DNA from: a virus
DNA length: 64,000 bases
Virus record (IMG/VR): IMGVR_UViG_3300027743_000002
Coordinates: 1-64,000 of that record
Reading direction: 5' to 3' (one strand)
Shown: positions 44,168 to 52,476 of the stretch, in pieces
Numbering within the stretch: the first letter of the stretch is position 1
How the letters are laid out: every line of letters begins with the position of its first letter
Notes under the pieces: model-generated
Databases searched by the model: none
Told to the model about the DNA's origin: nothing
Seen by the model: only the letters and a program-made list of their open reading frames with translations
Translations under genes and position numbers: made by a program

Positions 44168-46342
44168 ATGACAACTCGCATCGCGCTACTGACACTCTCG
44201 TTGCTCATTGTGGTGGGAGCTATCGGCAATGGTCGGTATCTCTACGCGAAGGCTTATTATGCCGTGTTTGTACCTCAAACTTATTATGTACGGCCCGCAG
44301 GGGGAACTTCAGTACAGTGCACTGGAAAAACTGACGTGGACTATGACGGTTCAGGAACCGGAGAAGCGTGCGCTTACGCTGCTCTCAGTACCGCAGTCTC
44401 AGCCATGACCTTTGGCGACATCACCAAGATGCAAAAGGGAGTGACGCATCAAGGTACGGTGGGACACTTTGGGGAACTCAGTCTCTCGGATAAAGGCACT
44501 CCACCCACGGGGACAGATGCGGATTACATGACCATCACTACCAATGATGAGTCAGGAACACCCGCAGCCCTATCTACCTATCCAGCAGCCAGAACCAGAA
44601 TCACTACCGCAATGGCAGCAGACATGCCCAAGGTTATCTGTAACGGCAGCACTCCTTTATTTCGGGTCGCCAACGGTAGTGAATACTGGAAGGTTGAACG
44701 GCTTAATATCACTAATGATGCAGCTAACGGCTGGCAAACGATTGTTTTTGTCAACAATGATGACCCTGGGCCAGCGACTTTAGCTGCGGTTCCCGATCAT
44801 ATTATCTTTCAATACAACTGGATTCATCCGGCAGAAGAAACAGGAACGGATTTAGATATATCAAACGATGATCGTAGTGCTGAGAACGCTCTCTATCTGA
44901 TAGCAGAAGACCTGACTATTCAGTACAACGCAATTCAGGGATTTGTCGGTAAGGTTCGGTATGGTGGAGATGCTGGAACGCGCATGACCTCGGCAGGCTT
45001 ATTGATTACTGCCTACGCCGCGAATGTGTTGATGCAGTATAACCTCGTGGAAGCGTGGACGTATGCCTTCTTTGCGGGTGGCTCCAGTATGCCTAGTTGG
45101 GCAGTCACAGAGAGCAGTACTATCTCATCTTGCGCTTCCCAAACAGTCTGCACCTTTAACAGTGTAACTGGTCTTAATGTGGGCGATCCCGTAGCTGTGC
45201 GAGTGAATAGTGTAAGCACTTGGGGTGCAGCTTATGTGAAGACTATCGTGGGTAACATAGTTACTTTTGAGGGTGATGGACTTTGCCACTCTTATGACGG
45301 CAATAATACCTGCGTGCAGATAACAACGAATCCAATTCCGGCCAGTGGAGACTTAATTTGGTGGAACGGAACACAGCCACACGACATACTTGTTCGGCGC
45401 AACGTCTTTGCTCATTACCCTTCGTGGACAACGATAATGACTGACTGTGGAGGTAAGGGGTACATGGAAGTCAAAGCCTGCGTGGACTGTGTGTTTGATG
45501 GCAACATCTTCACGGGCTGCACGGGGCCAACCGTGACCGTCAGAAACCAAGGAGGAGATTTTGTTTGGGCGAGTCTGGATGGCCTGACCTTCAGCAATAA
45601 CATCTGGGAAGACACAAACCGAGTTTTTACTACCTTTCTCCGAGATACTTCTCCGACTCCTAAATCTCAAGACGTGACCTTTACGAACAACTTGTACTTG
45701 GGAGTTGTCGGCAATACTGACTTCTTTCCAGGGGGTGAGTTGTCAGGGAACACGGGTGGAGGTATCAACACTATCTTCACTCATAACACGGTCGCTTGGA
45801 ATAAAGACCATCAACCAGGGATGGGTTTGAGTGCGTGGCACGACTACATTAACTTCAAGCAGGGAACGGTGAATGGGTATGTTTACTCAAACACGATGGA
45901 TGGGTTGATTATTCGAGACAACATCATTCCTATCGGGCAGAATTCTTGCTTCATAGATGGGGGTGGTATCGGGACTACAATTACTCAGTGTTGGCCGGAC
46001 GCGACGGTCACGAATAATGTCTTTCTGAATGTCGATGGGTGGTCAACGGAGAATGTCAATTCGTTTTGGGCAACCTTCTACCCCTCAAATACCTACATTA
46101 CTTCGTATAGCACGGTGAGCTTTATCAATCCTTCTTCGACTTTGGATTCTACAGGAAACTACAAGCTGTCGAATTCGAGTCCTTACAAGAACGCGGCAAG
46201 TGACGGAACGGATATCGGAGTGAACTGTGGGCCACTAGCTAGTGCTTTGGGCTTCACTCCCACTCAATGTACGGGGACTGACAGCCGTACTGCTATCGTC
46301 AGTGGGAAGGTCACGGTCGGGGGAAAAGTAATTCTTCATTGA
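44168..46342 (+). CDS. secreted right-handed beta-helix protein
   Basis: Starts at ATG 44168, dropping eight upstream codons; 724 residues. An N-terminal signal or anchor (LLTLSLLIVVGAIGNG) is followed by TYYVRPAGG, the standard opening of bacterial parallel beta-helix proteins (pectate-lyase/Pel9/NosD type). Repeats of IQYNxI, VRRNVF and FSNNIW mark the coils. It probably binds or processes polysaccharide outside the cytoplasm. It is the last late-strand gene. Confidence 0.6.
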   Translation: MTTRIALLTLSLLIVVGAIGNGRYLYAKAYYAVFVPQTYYVRPAGGTSVQCTGKTDVDYDGSGTGEACAYAALSTAVSAMTFGDITKMQKGVTHQGTVGHFGELSLSDKGTPPTGTDADYMTITTNDESGTPAALSTYPAARTRITTAMAADMPKVICNGSTPLFRVANGSEYWKVERLNITNDAANGWQTIVFVNNDDPGPATLAAVPDHIIFQYNWIHPAEETGTDLDISNDDRSAENALYLIAEDLTIQYNAIQGFVGKVRYGGDAGTRMTSAGLLITAYAANVLMQYNLVEAWTYAFFAGGSSMPSWAVTESSTISSCASQTVCTFNSVTGLNVGDPVAVRVNSVSTWGAAYVKTIVGNIVTFEGDGLCHSYDGNNTCVQITTNPIPASGDLIWWNGTQPHDILVRRNVFAHYPSWTTIMTDCGGKGYMEVKACVDCVFDGNIFTGCTGPTVTVRNQGGDFVWASLDGLTFSNNIWEDTNRVFTTFLRDTSPTPKSQDVTFTNNLYLGVVGNTDFFPGGELSGNTGGGINTIFTHNTVAWNKDHQPGMGLSAWHDYINFKQGTVNGYVYSNTMDGLIIRDNIIPIGQNSCFIDGGGIGTTITQCWPDATVTNNVFLNVDGWSTENVNSFWATFYPSNTYITSYSTVSFINPSSTLDSTGNYKLSNSSPYKNAASDGTDIGVNCGPLASALGFTPTQCTGTDSRTAIVSGKVTVGGKVILH

Positions 46343-46343
46343 G

Positions 46344-46428
46344 TGTTATAATTCATTTAGGGCTGTGTGATTCGGGGGAGACCTTGTAGTGCTAGAGGTA
46401 ACACTACGGGGCTTGGAGAGCGCGGCCC
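46344..46428 (+). ncRNA. candidate small structured RNA between convergent blocks
   Basis: TGTTATAAT (46344-46352) is an exact extended -10. It is followed seven bases later by a region with an 8-bp closing stem (46360-46367 with 46421-46428: GGGCTGTG/CGCGGCCC) and an internal 10-bp hairpin (46382-46391 with 46402-46411). All four wobble pairs are G-U only if the plus strand is transcribed. TTTT lies shortly downstream. It does not fold as a tRNA. It could also be a terminator for the late operon. Confidence 0.45.
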
Positions 46429-46433
46429 TACTT

Positions 46434-46787
46434 TTACGTTTCTTTGATGGTTATATCGTGTAAGGCTCGCATGAGTTTCGCTTTCAGTTTGTACGCGGGA
46501 GTTTTCACGCCTTTGCAGTCCTCAACCACAACCACGTCGTTCTCCCAATACATGAAGTCGGCAAAATAGTTGCAGATGTGGTAGCCGTTAATGTCGAGTG
46601 AAAACTTGACTTGGGTTTGCAGACCCTTGATTGCTTTGCCGCGCTCAAGGAGTTTGAGTTCTGAGTAACGCCGCGCTTCCTTGCGAGAAGCAAAGATAAT
46701 TCCATCAACTTCCGTCTTGATTGCGCTGTATTTGTTGAAGGACGAGGGGCGGGACGAGAAGCCCGCGCTTTTCGATGATGTTTTCAA
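46434..46787 (-). CDS. DUF1064 resolvase-like nuclease
   Basis: A 117-residue protein. NKYSAIKTEVDGIIFASRKE, then LQTQVKF, YFADFMYWE, VVVEDCKGV and a final YKLKAKLM are the successive motifs of DUF1064, a small PD-(D/E)XK family related to Holliday-junction resolvases. Start TTG 46787 is uncertain because it lies 83 bases inside the preceding gene without a good ribosome site. It probably acts in phage recombination and is the last gene of the early operon. Confidence 0.7.
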   Translation of the reverse strand: MKTSSKSAGFSSRPSSFNKYSAIKTEVDGIIFASRKEARRYSELKLLERGKAIKGLQTQVKFSLDINGYHICNYFADFMYWENDVVVVEDCKGVKTPAYKLKAKLMRALHDITIKET

Positions 46788-47157
46788 CCGTTTGCTCCAT
46801 TTCTTCGTGGCTCATTTTTTCATCTAAAATTCCGTGACAATGAAGACAACCAAGACAGACGCGCCAAATGTCTAAGTCTTGCATCTTGCGACGTTTCTTG
46901 GAGTGACAGAACGAGAGTCCATCATTGAACCAACAGCCGCGCATCTTGAGTTCGCAGGTCGTGATTCCCGCCCACTCGAAACGCTTCTTTAACTCCTTAC
47001 GAACCTTAATCCACGCACTGCCCTTCTTACCTATCGCCCGCAAGGTCGATTTCGGGCGTTCAGCGGCGGCTACAGACGTTTTCAGCACAGATCGTGAGCG
47101 CAAGGGCGTGTTTCGGCTCAAAGGCGTTTGAGAGCGTTTAATGGGGCTGCGTTTCAA
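46705..47157 (-). CDS. HNH/NinG-like recombination nuclease
   Basis: A 150-residue protein starting at TTG 47157 behind GGAAGGAG. The N-terminus KRSPIKRSQTPLSRNTPL and a Cys/His core (CELKMRGC, then CHSKKRR, CLGCLHCH) match the HNH-type family around NinG. These act on branched DNA. It neighbours DUF1064, consistent with a recombination pair. Confidence 0.6.
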   Translation of the reverse strand: MKRSPIKRSQTPLSRNTPLRSRSVLKTSVAAAERPKSTLRAIGKKGSAWIKVRKELKKRFEWAGITTCELKMRGCWFNDGLSFCHSKKRRKMQDLDIWRVCLGCLHCHGILDEKMSHEEMEQTVENIIEKRGLLVPPLVLQQIQRNQDGS

Positions 47158-47184
47158 ATCTAAACTCTCCTTCCATTAGGTAAG

Positions 47185-47343
47185 CTAACTCTGTGTCTCC
47201 CGTATCAACTCAATAGCGGCTACTGCCCCTGCATACGACCATGAGTAGCAAAGAAATTCGTGGTGGAAGTACACCGCCCACGATAATACTGAAGTTCCAT
47301 CGTGGTAAGGGTAGTTCTGAGGTCTGATGGTGAAGTAGTTCAT
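47185..47343 (-). CDS. small hypothetical protein (52 aa)
   Basis: ATG 47343 overlaps the preceding stop (ATGA). The sequence is rich in Tyr, Trp and His. There is no recognised family. The overlap supports it as a real member of the operon. Confidence 0.45.
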   Translation of the reverse strand: MNYFTIRPQNYPYHDGTSVLSWAVYFHHEFLCYSWSYAGAVAAIELIRETQS

Positions 47344-47552
47344 GCGGTTTTAGGGATGTAGTATTCAGCGTAGCGTTCGCCGCGCTTCTCAATCATTTCG
47401 GTTTTGATCGTCCAACCCGCTTTCCGCAATTCAAAAACTGCGCCCCCAACATTCCAAAGCCGAAATCTACGGAGAGCACACTGTTTACTCAAGCGGTCGC
47501 CCGCAAGTAGCGCGGCGAGAAACTTTTGTCTCTTAGCTTTCTTATCACTCAT
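47340..47552 (-). CDS. winged-helix DNA-binding protein
   Basis: A 70-residue protein. QKFLAALLAGDRLSKQCALR followed by WNVGGAVFELRKAGW and YAEYYIP match a small phage helix-turn-helix family (HTH_39-like). It overlaps both neighbours by ATGA. Probably a transcription or replication regulator. Confidence 0.6.
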   Translation of the reverse strand: MSDKKAKRQKFLAALLAGDRLSKQCALRRFRLWNVGGAVFELRKAGWTIKTEMIEKRGERYAEYYIPKTA

Positions 47553-47800
47553 TCCCCAATCTCCTTTGCATCTAAAATGCTGTCTTCTACTTCACAAGGT
47601 TCTATCTCGCACTGTAGGTCTAACCATGACTCCGCGATATGCCCCAAATCACTCAACTCAAGTCCGAGATAGCCCATTAAACAAGCCACCATGTACCACC
47701 GATTAGAAATACACGAACCTTCGTGAGCGTCGGTACACGTCTCATCGTGTCGGTCAGCGTCCTCCGCGAGCGCGGTCATGTGGTCTATGATTGGTTTCAT
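47549..47800 (-). CDS. hypothetical protein
   Basis: Starts at ATG 47800 because GAGG lies 6 bases upstream; two earlier in-frame ATGs lack a site. The 83-residue acidic helical protein has several Cys residues. No family is recognised. Confidence 0.45.
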   Translation of the reverse strand: MKPIIDHMTALAEDADRHDETCTDAHEGSCISNRWYMVACLMGYLGLELSDLGHIAESWLDLQCEIEPCEVEDSILDAKEIGE

Positions 47801-47819
47801 TGGCATCCTCATTCAAAGA

Positions 47820-47877
47820 TTTAACGGAAGGGGCGATCAATCGGCCTTGTCAAGAGAGCCTTGGGATACCCCTTCCG
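47820..47877 (-). promoter_or_regulatory. structured intergenic element A
   Basis: CGGAAGGGG (47825-47833) pairs with CCCCTTCCG (47869-47877), closing a 35-base loop. On the minus strand the stem is followed by TTAAATCTTT. The sequence TCCGTTAAAYCTTT recurs in element B at 55847-55860. It could end the upstream transcript or be a leader element for the gene at 47800. Confidence 0.45.
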
Positions 47878-47904
47878 CTCAGACCGTCTTTTCACGGTCA
47901 GAGT

Positions 47905-48105
47905 TCATTTCTTTCCTAATCCCGCGCCTTCGCTCTTTCTCAAAATATCATCGACTCTCAACGCGGGGCGAATAACTTCAAGATGTTGATTGACTAGCGG
48001 CTGAGATATGCCCTTTGCGAGCGCGGATTTGACCGCTGAACGCGCTATGTCTCGTGGATGGGGCTTCTCACTATCAACGACTCTTAATCTTGGTTTAGCG
48101 GGCAT
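47905..48105 (-). CDS. small basic hypothetical protein
   Basis: A 66-residue protein with GGAG upstream of its ATG. Helical and basic, with SAVKSALAKGISQPLVNQHLEV resembling a single helix-turn-helix. Function is unknown. Confidence 0.45.
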   Translation of the reverse strand: MPAKPRLRVVDSEKPHPRDIARSAVKSALAKGISQPLVNQHLEVIRPALRVDDILRKSEGAGLGKK

Positions 48106-48108
48106 CTG

Positions 48109-48921
48109 TTACTCCTTCTCTGCTGAACGAGCAGCGGCCAACTTACAAACACAGCAAACGGTTGATCCGAGACATAGGCCACAAGGAATGTGCAATAGCA
48201 TTTCGCACTTCACACACTTGCTGCTGGCTGAGTCAGGCTGAGACGCTGCTGGTAGTAATGCCATAGCACGAACGAGTCGAAAGGCATCCATGATAATGTC
48301 CGCACTTGGACAATCGCCGCCCTTAGCTGTTTCGGTGCAAATGGCATCCCACGTTGCTTGAGCCAAACGAAAATCTCCACGCTCACTAACTAAACAGTTT
48401 TGATGCACCCCAAAGATTCCGCTGGTTATTGATTCTGGTAATGGCTTACCACAAATTGAACAGTCGTCCGCTACTTCAGTTAGTGGCACTTGGTGTTCAT
48501 CAATGGCCCTTTCAGCGACTTGGGCTATATCATCACAAAGCATAACTAACTGTGGGCCAGTCAACGGCTGTAATCCATCAATGATGCCAATTCTAATTGC
48601 AGCATTCGCTATCGCCTCACCGAGTTTGGCTGAGTCAGCGGGAGCGGGTGTATTAGCGACAACGACTGGAGCGGTTCCGCCTAGAAGGTTCCGAAGCGCA
48701 TCAATCTCATCCCACGGGATGCTAATTGCTTTTCGCGCATCGTCCCGATTGATTAGCCGGATGCTGTGACCTTCGTTCCGGAGCATCACGAAAGAGCGCG
48801 TCAAGAACTTGGATGGGTCGTTGGCGTCAATGGTGTTAATTGCGTTCATCACCTGTCGGCCTTTATCAGCGTCGGTGGTGGCGTCGTCGTCGTTCATTGG
48901 TGGCAGTTGTTCACTCGGCAT
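48109..48921 (-). CDS. unknown protein with two zinc-binding clusters
   Basis: A 270-residue protein. CSICGKPLPES near residue 153 and a C-terminal CVKCEMLLHIPCGLC and CCVC cluster suggest two zinc sites. The middle is helical. The ATG follows the previous stop (TAAATG) with AAGGAG upstream. No family is recognised. Confidence 0.5.
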   Translation of the reverse strand: MPSEQLPPMNDDDATTDADKGRQVMNAINTIDANDPSKFLTRSFVMLRNEGHSIRLINRDDARKAISIPWDEIDALRNLLGGTAPVVVANTPAPADSAKLGEAIANAAIRIGIIDGLQPLTGPQLVMLCDDIAQVAERAIDEHQVPLTEVADDCSICGKPLPESITSGIFGVHQNCLVSERGDFRLAQATWDAICTETAKGGDCPSADIIMDAFRLVRAMALLPAASQPDSASSKCVKCEMLLHIPCGLCLGSTVCCVCKLAAARSAEKE

Positions 48922-49788
48922 TTACTTCTCCTTTTCGGCTGCAAGGGTAATGGACTCAAGGTTCTTTCCACAGAAGGGGCAGAATGAGCTACCCGCATAG
49001 GGCGGGTTTAGATTATTTCTTCCGCACTCAGTCGCCCAAAACTCCAACACTCGGTTGCGTGGCCCACAGTCACCGTCACATTCATGTTCACCAAGCTGAG
49101 TCCAGGTACACCGCTTCATTGCTTCTCCTGCACCAGCGGGAGCGGCTGCTAGGTGGCGGGAGAGAATCGCTTCTGCGTTACGCGCTAAGTTTCCAATCTT
49201 CAACAACGCTTCATACCGCACCTGCGGGTCGGGGTTTTCCTCGCACGAATAGCAGGCAAAGTCATTGATACGCTGTAAGGCTTTCAGTACCTCTGCGGGA
49301 GCGTCTACTGTAGTTGCTGGTACAGGGGGAAGGGTGGCGAGTGCGCGCTGAGTGTTATCGAGTTTTTGCCGAGCTTCCCATTCAGGGATTTCAACGTAGC
49401 TATAACCATCCGTGTAAGTTGGCCCAATGGTTCCGGCCTTAGTTTTAATGGCATTGGCGAGCCGAAAGGAAAGCCACGCCTCGAAATCCCGTAAAGTCGA
49501 TAACGGCGAGTCTTCTCTACTAATCACGTCTCCTGCTACTGGGGAGCGGGCGAGAAACGATTGCTCTAACTCCCACGCGACACAGGCGGCGCGGCGCAAG
49601 ATGTTTAGCAAGTGCGTGTCGCAGCGGAAGCCTCTCGATTCTTCGTCCATGAAGTACCTCAGACCGCGAAGAAACTCGACAAGTGAACAATCAAGGCGTC
49701 CTATCGCGCACGTTCCTGCCATAACCGACTCGACTGTTTCCCGCTCCGGTGCTGGTTGGTTATCTGTATGAGATTCTTTGGCTTTCAT
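48922..49788 (-). CDS. unknown protein with C-terminal zinc ribbon
   Basis: A 288-residue protein, helical for most of its length, ending in CTWTQLGEHECDGDCG and FCPFCGKNLESI, a Lar-like zinc ribbon. Similar modular proteins of variable helical N-terminus plus zinc ribbon are common in phage early regions. It lies 12 bases downstream of the TnpB-like gene. Confidence 0.5.
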   Translation of the reverse strand: MKAKESHTDNQPAPERETVESVMAGTCAIGRLDCSLVEFLRGLRYFMDEESRGFRCDTHLLNILRRAACVAWELEQSFLARSPVAGDVISREDSPLSTLRDFEAWLSFRLANAIKTKAGTIGPTYTDGYSYVEIPEWEARQKLDNTQRALATLPPVPATTVDAPAEVLKALQRINDFACYSCEENPDPQVRYEALLKIGNLARNAEAILSRHLAAAPAGAGEAMKRCTWTQLGEHECDGDCGPRNRVLEFWATECGRNNLNPPYAGSSFCPFCGKNLESITLAAEKEK

Positions 49789-49800
49789 AAATTAAAGATT

Positions 49801-50859
49801 TCAGATGGCAATCGCTTGCCTCTCGTGGCTTCCTCCAAGCCCGACAATGAGCGTGTTAATCGCGGCATTGATGTCGCGGTCGTGCTCAGTTCCACATTGA
49901 GCGCACTCCCACTCTCTTACCTTCAAGCCTGCCAGTCCGGTAGGCCCAGATAAGCACCCACAAGCCGAACAAGTCTTGGTGGAATTTCTGGAATCAACTT
50001 CGACGTAAACCCCAAGGCCGTCTGTACGACGCTTGCTCTTGTAGGAAAGCATTTGTCGAAGTTGAGCGTGTCCTGAACTAGCTACACTCTTACCGAAGCG
50101 TTTTGCTATTGATTTGTGTCTGTCTGCGCTAAAGGCAATGAGCTGATTCTCGGCAATCAATCTGCGCGACAGTTTGTGATTACGATCTTTACGTTGGTTC
50201 GCTATGCGCTCTTGAAGTCGAGATGTGAACTTCCTGTTACGCCCACGCTGCGACTGAGACAAACGCTTAGCGGACGCTTCCAGTTCTCGCGGATGCTCTA
50301 CGACCTCACCGTCTGACAGCGTGAGCAGCGAACTAAAGCCTGGATCAATTCCAACGCAGCCATCGGCGGTTGCAAAAATAGCGTCACCGTCTGCCTTGAT
50401 GAATAAACAGGCGTACCACCCCGATGCCCTTTTCACCAAACGAAATTGACTAATCTGCCCTTCGGGTATCTCTTGCTTGTGAAAGCGAATCCGGCCTAAC
50501 CGGACAACGCTCAATCGGCCATCTATAACCTTCACCCCGTGAGCAAACGGAATCGAGTTAAACCTATTCCGTCGCCCCTTCAGTCGGGGCTTACGTGAAA
50601 CCTTCTTGAAGCAACGCCGCCAAGATGTGTGGGCAGACCAGAGAGTTCCGCAGATCGCGTCTTGCGCTACGTCCATCTTTGGCCCATGACTGTTTAGCAG
50701 GTTTCTAAAGTCCAGCGACGAGTAGTAAATACAGTCCCGCGAATCGTGCTCAATCTTCTTGATGGCCCAGTTCCAGACCGAACCCAAGTGACGTAGCCAA
50801 TGGCCTAGTCGTCGCTCTTGGCGTGGGGTGGGTCTAAGCTTTAACTGAATCTGAATCAT
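49801..50859 (-). CDS. tnpB: TnpB-family RNA-guided nuclease homologue
   Basis: A 352-residue IS200/IS605 OrfB-type protein. RuvC motif I is GIDPGF (Asp172). The zinc finger is CSAC (297-300) and CAQC (319-322). RuvC motif III is HDRDINAA (Asp329). At the usual motif II Glu the sequence is IAFSADRH (Ser244), so the canonical catalytic Glu is absent. A Glu occurs 43 residues later in VYVEVDS (287), matching my recollection of rearranged sites described for Fanzor and some TnpB proteins. No TnpA or clear IS ends are present, so it is probably domesticated or a solo element. Confidence 0.8.
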   Translation of the reverse strand: MIQIQLKLRPTPRQERRLGHWLRHLGSVWNWAIKKIEHDSRDCIYYSSLDFRNLLNSHGPKMDVAQDAICGTLWSAHTSWRRCFKKVSRKPRLKGRRNRFNSIPFAHGVKVIDGRLSVVRLGRIRFHKQEIPEGQISQFRLVKRASGWYACLFIKADGDAIFATADGCVGIDPGFSSLLTLSDGEVVEHPRELEASAKRLSQSQRGRNRKFTSRLQERIANQRKDRNHKLSRRLIAENQLIAFSADRHKSIAKRFGKSVASSGHAQLRQMLSYKSKRRTDGLGVYVEVDSRNSTKTCSACGCLSGPTGLAGLKVREWECAQCGTEHDRDINAAINTLIVGLGGSHERQAIAI

Positions 50860-50908
50860 GGTGCGTGATTATCTCAAAAAGATTTTCGTTCCTGATGGTT
50901 ATCTGTAG

Positions 50909-51082
50909 TCATTTAGTAGGTGTCCTTTCACCGACTGGCAACTTAGGACGCGAATCAACGCGTTTGTACGGCTTTCGTCTGCGATTTTGGCGACAAAAGT
51001 CTTGGGTGTGCCGAATTACCATCAAGCGATTATCGCTATCGTAAACCTCTCCACATTTCCAACACTTCACCTGTTCACTCAT
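50909..51082 (-). CDS. small zinc-ribbon protein (57 aa)
   Basis: ATG 51082 to stop 50909, starting one base after the preceding stop. VKCWKCGEVYDSDNR is a CxxC knuckle, with a later Cys and a basic Arg-rich tail. It resembles small phage Com-like zinc proteins. The upstream flank of TnpB begins just after it. Confidence 0.5.
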   Translation of the reverse strand: MSEQVKCWKCGEVYDSDNRLMVIRHTQDFCRQNRRRKPYKRVDSRPKLPVGERTPTK

Positions 51083-51379
51083 CTACTTTTCCTTTCCTGC
51101 TGCTGCGGTTTCAAGTTCAGCTAACACCCTGTTAATTACTTCAGTTGCGTTTGGCCCCCATGCTCGGTCATGTATCTGCTTTTTGAACTTCAACGCGAAG
51201 GCTTGCAACCGCTTCTGTTCCTTTGCTCGCTCTGCTGCTAGAGCGGCTGAGATAGCGTCGATTAAGTCGGTCGCGCACTGACCGTTCGGATTTAACCGTG
51301 CGAGATAACGATAGCCCTCGTGCCAGTTCTCCACTATTGCTTTCGCTGTTGCTCTATCTTCATCGTTAGGTGTAGCCAT
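51083..51379 (-). CDS. helical hypothetical protein
   Basis: Starts at ATG 51379 in a TAATG overlap with the tiny gene upstream, in preference to ATG 51397. The 98 residues (TPNDEDRATAKAIVENWHEG) form a helical protein seen in similar form in other phage early operons. Function is unknown. Confidence 0.5.
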   Translation of the reverse strand: MATPNDEDRATAKAIVENWHEGYRYLARLNPNGQCATDLIDAISAALAAERAKEQKRLQAFALKFKKQIHDRAWGPNATEVINRVLAELETAAAGKEK

Positions 51380-51471
51380 TAGCGTCTTGCCTCCCATTCT
51401 TCTTTCGGATTGTCGTAATTGACACCGTGTCGACTAGCTGTCTCTCTGCGCTTGCCGTCCAACTCTCTCAT
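51379..51471 (-). CDS. tiny coupled gene (30 aa)
   Basis: ATG 51471 starts in a TGATG overlap and TAA overlaps the next ATG by one base. The peptide is basic and acidic (RELDGKRRETASRHG). The two exact couplings are the evidence for coding. Confidence 0.4.
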   Translation of the reverse strand: MRELDGKRRETASRHGVNYDNPKEEWEARR

Positions 51472-51584
51472 CAATAATTGAGTCGCTTTCCAAGTCGGAG
51501 CATTTGAATCAATGGTGCGTACTCACTGAGCAACGATTTGGTCAGACGCGCATAAGTCCCCGCTTTTAACTCGGATGGTTTCAA
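51471..51584 (-). CDS. tiny coupled gene (37 aa)
   Basis: Starts at TTG 51584, overlapping the stop of the upstream gene, with GGGAGG 8 bases upstream. One helical segment (RLTKSLLSEYAPLIQMLRLG) is visible. Function is unknown. Confidence 0.45.
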   Translation of the reverse strand: MKPSELKAGTYARLTKSLLSEYAPLIQMLRLGKRLNY

Positions 51585-51937
51585 TTCTCAATCCTCCCTG
51601 TAATCTGTTCCACCAAGCGGATGTTCTTATTCCCTATGTACTCTTGAGCCTGGACAAGTAGCTCGCGGAGTTCGTCATTTTCCTTCGCTACTTCTGCCAG
51701 CATTTCCTTTTCTCGCTCCGCACGAGTTTCTAAAGTTCTCACTAGGTCGTCACGCTGCTTGCGGAGTTCGGCGTTCTCAGCACGTTGGCGGCGTATCTCT
51801 GCTATGAGAGCGGGAACGTCAGATTCGATTAAGGTTCGAGCCGCAAGTTCCGGCAAGTCCATTTCCACCTTTGATTGCCGCCCTTCAATAGCATCTAGGT
51901 CTAGTGCTGCTATAGACTCTGCATTGATGGTGGTCAC
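51581..51937 (-). CDS. coiled-coil protein
   Basis: A 118-residue protein with a long heptad-like coiled coil (about 45-100) rich in Glu, Arg and Leu. It overlaps the upstream gene by ATGA. Similar early coiled-coil proteins occur in many phages, with no known function. Confidence 0.5.
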   Translation of the reverse strand: MTTINAESIAALDLDAIEGRQSKVEMDLPELAARTLIESDVPALIAEIRRQRAENAELRKQRDDLVRTLETRAEREKEMLAEVAKENDELRELLVQAQEYIGNKNIRLVEQITGRIEN

Positions 51938-52236
51938 GATTGAGACTCCTTCACGAGTTCGAGAATGTGTTTGGGCTTATCGTGCATATCGAGGTTGAAA
52001 CAAAGCCCTTGCGTGGCAAACTTATTTCTCAGCATGAACCGATAAAGTTCGTCTTGGGTTATGTCTGCGACCGTCACGCCAAATCGGTATTCGTGAATCT
52101 CATCTGAGCCATCTTCAAATACAGCATTGGGCCACTGACTACGCAAGCGGGCGATCAGATCGTCGTAGTCGGCCTTGTCTTCGCAGTAAATAAGATCGTG
52201 CGCCCGCGCTTCTTCCACTGTTACCTGCTCGCTCAT
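51934..52236 (-). CDS. acidic hypothetical protein
   Basis: A 100-residue alpha/beta acidic protein. No motif is recognised. It overlaps its downstream neighbour by ATGA. Confidence 0.45.
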   Translation of the reverse strand: MSEQVTVEEARAHDLIYCEDKADYDDLIARLRSQWPNAVFEDGSDEIHEYRFGVTVADITQDELYRFMLRNKFATQGLCFNLDMHDKPKHILELVKESQS

Positions 52237-52260
52237 TCCCTCTCCTTCGGCTTGTAGAGT

Positions 52261-52476
52261 TCAGCCTAAGTCCTTTAACGCGGACTGAAATTTATCCACA
52301 AGGGTTGCGTTCCAATCCCATCGTCCGGTTTCCAGCGATGAGAGCCGTGCCTTGCTGATGCCCATGCGGGCGGCAACCTCAGTCAGCGTTTTCTTGGCCC
52401 GCTCCCGCTTGGCCCTGAGTTCTTGTGGACAAGGAAGCGAGCCTTTGCCCCCGCAGTATTTACAAGTAATTCTCAT
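52261..52476 (-). CDS. XRE-type helix-turn-helix protein with zinc knuckle
   Basis: A 71-residue protein. N-terminal CKYCGGKGSLPC is a zinc knuckle. The rest (TLTEVAARMGISKARLSSLE) is a Cro/C1-type helix-turn-helix. It overlaps the peptidase gene by ATGA. Likely an early regulator. Confidence 0.65.
   Translation of the reverse strand: MRITCKYCGGKGSLPCPQELRAKRERAKKTLTEVAARMGISKARLSSLETGRWDWNATLVDKFQSALKDLG

Noticed and set aside
46360-46428. tRNA or self-cleaving ribozyme at the convergent junction
   Set aside because: The region has a closing stem and one arm but no anticodon or T-arm layout, and no hammerhead or HDV-type core could be drawn.
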